A DNA stretch of 5,857 nt. Origin: an uncultured Acetobacteraceae bacterium (GTDB lineage: Bacteria; Pseudomonadota; Alphaproteobacteria; Acetobacterales; Acetobacteraceae). Positions within the stretch are counted from its first letter, which is position 1. Each line of letters opens with the position of its first letter. Below, in pieces: positions 5,507-5,857 of the stretch. Where the stretch lies: NCBI GenBank assembly GCA_937874445.1, contig CALNAL010000266.1, positions 1 through 5,857 of the forward strand, written 5' to 3'. Below the pieces are notes generated by a model that worked only from the letters and a program-made list of their open reading frames with translations, did no database searches and was not told the DNA's origin. Position numbers and translations under genes: made by a program.

Positions 5507-5541
5507 GCGGGGACAATAGTCGGGCCGTCGGGCCATCTCTC
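5448..5541. repeat. 13-bp inverted repeat upstream of sigma-54 promoter
   Basis: GAGAGATCGCCCG at 5448-5460 recurs in inverted form as CGGGCCATCTCTC at 5529-5541, matching at 12 of 13 positions with 68 nt between. The inner copy abuts the -24 element; the outer lies at about -108 to -120 from the predicted start, within the usual range of enhancer sites. The motif is not the NtrC consensus as I know it. It may be an activator or repressor site, or RNA pairing in a plus-strand transcript. Confidence 0.55.
5500..5527. repeat. 7-bp dyad with 14-nt spacer
   Basis: CGGCCCG (5500-5506) and CGGGCCG (5521-5527) are perfect inverted copies 14 nt apart. The first arm is also the outer arm of the 5414-5506 palindrome, so both cannot pair at once in RNA. 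As DNA the dyad sits at about -80 to -106 from the predicted sigma-54 start, suitable for an activator site. Confidence 0.45.
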
Positions 5542-5566
5542 CCGGACCGGCTCCCCCGAAGAAGAC

Positions 5567-5570
5567 GAGG
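5567..5570 (+). promoter_or_regulatory. Ribosome binding site of thioesterase
   Basis: GAGG, 6 nt before ATG 5577, preceded by an A/G-rich run. An in-frame TAG at 5517-5519, with no other ATG or GTG between, makes 5577 the only good start. Confidence 0.75.
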
Positions 5571-5576
5571 TTTGCC

Positions 5577-5857
5577 ATGCCGACCCCCGATCCTGCCGCT
5601 TCCCCCGCCGCGCCCGCGCTGGGCCCGCGTCCCTTCCATGCCCTGCTCGGCCTGCAGTCGGGGCCGGTGAGCGAGGGCATGGCCGAGGTGGTGCTGCCGG
5701 CCAATCCCCGACTCGCCAATTCGCGCGGGGACGTGCACGGCGGGGCCATCGCCACGCTGATGGATGCCGCCCTCTCGGCGGCGGTGCGCAGCGTTCTGCC
5801 CAAGGGCACCAGCTGCGCCACGGTCACCCTCAATGTGACCTATCTTCTGCCGGGACG
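5577..5857 (+). CDS. PaaI/THEM2-type hotdog thioesterase, partial
   Basis: 93 complete codons plus two bases, cut by the window end; family members are usually about 130-160 aa, so the C-terminal third to half is missing. After a Pro/Ala-rich start (residues 2-18) comes FHALLGL (20-26), then the hotdog helix motif: Asn48, Gly51, HGGAIATLMDAA (54-65) with His54-Gly55 and Asp63. These match the spacing of the human THEM2 catalytic residues Asn50, His56-Gly57 and Asp65. VTLNVTYLLPG follows, the usual beta-strand. Such enzymes hydrolyse acyl-CoA thioesters, with phenylacetyl-CoA-type intermediates as PaaI substrates; the substrate here cannot be told. It is cytosolic, with no signal peptide. It is divergent from prkA and shares its intergenic region, but nothing shows shared control. 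A non-enzymatic hotdog protein is unlikely given the intact residues. Confidence 0.9.
   Translation, partial: MPTPDPAASPAAPALGPRPFHALLGLQSGPVSEGMAEVVLPANPRLANSRGDVHGGAIATLMDAALSAAVRSVLPKGTSCATVTLNVTYLLPG

Larger units (their letters stand above)
5121..5576. other. Divergent intergenic regulatory region
   Basis: 456 bp between the divergent starts of prkA (minus) and the thioesterase (plus) with no convincing gene. The part near prkA (5121-5240) is GC-rich. The middle (about 5241-5365) is richer in A/T and carries a 14-bp tandem repeat. The part near the thioesterase (5380-5545) is dense in inverted repeats and contains a sigma-54 promoter facing prkA. No clear sigma-70 promoter was found toward the thioesterase. 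GATAAT at 5425-5430 and TAAACT at 5349-5354 resemble -10 boxes but lack a -35 at the right distance. Open frames across the region lack homology and ribosome binding sites. Confidence 0.85.

Noticed and set aside
5385..5541. Known riboswitch or small RNA (TPP, FMN, cobalamin, SAM-type, 6S, SRP RNA) or integron attC site
   Set aside because: The conserved cores I know for these are absent on both strands, and no attC core boxes are seen. Only secondary-structure potential supports an RNA here.
1..5857. CRISPR array, tRNA, rRNA, insertion sequence or phage genes
   Set aside because: No regularly spaced repeats, no tRNA-like cloverleaf or rRNA sequence, and no transposase or phage-like protein was found on either strand.

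Overview
This window is the end of an assembled contig from a high-GC bacterium. Its genes strongly prefer G or C at the third codon position. Close similarity of three genes to E. coli YeaG, YeaH and YcgB indicates a Gram-negative proteobacterium. The GC content and sequence style suggest an alphaproteobacterium, but no rRNA or marker gene is present and this placement is an inference. The first 36 bases are not genomic: they are a complete Nextera read-1 transposase adapter left in the assembly, so the organism's DNA starts at position 37.

From left to right on the minus strand there are: (i) the first 51 codons of an unidentified gene, possibly the propeller-type N-terminus of an S9 peptidase, cut by the contig end (37-190); (ii) a hairpin that probably ends the next operon (276-305); (iii) a three-gene operon read from right to left, prkA (3177-5120), yeaH/DUF444 (1837-3150) and spoVR/ycgB (326-1840). 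The prkA-yeaH gap is 26 bp, and yeaH and spoVR overlap by 4 bp (ATGA). On the plus strand, divergent from the operon, is the start of a PaaI/THEM2-type hotdog thioesterase (5577 to the window end).

The 456-bp divergent intergenic region (5121-5576) is the most informative non-coding part. It holds a consensus sigma-54 (RpoN) promoter at 5432-5447 reading toward prkA. This promoter is embedded in nested inverted repeats: a 13-bp pair with one mismatch at 5448-5460/5529-5541, an 11-bp pair at 5414-5424/5496-5506, an 8-bp pair at 5427-5434/5480-5487, and a 7-bp dyad at 5500-5506/5521-5527. They could be enhancer-binding-protein sites, RNA structure, or both. The predicted transcript would have a leader of about 300 nt. 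It would open with two GC-rich stem-loops (5406-5421, 5385-5406), carry a 14-bp tandem repeat (5248-5275), and have a GC-only hairpin just before the prkA ribosome binding site.

Working model (inference): PrkA, an AAA+ ATPase/serine kinase, and YeaH, a von Willebrand A-type protein, resemble other AAA+/VWA partner pairs. SpoVR, with conserved His and Glu motifs, is co-translated with YeaH. The sigma-54 promoter would place the module under a nutrient signal such as nitrogen limitation, in line with E. coli yeaGH being part of the nitrogen-starvation response.
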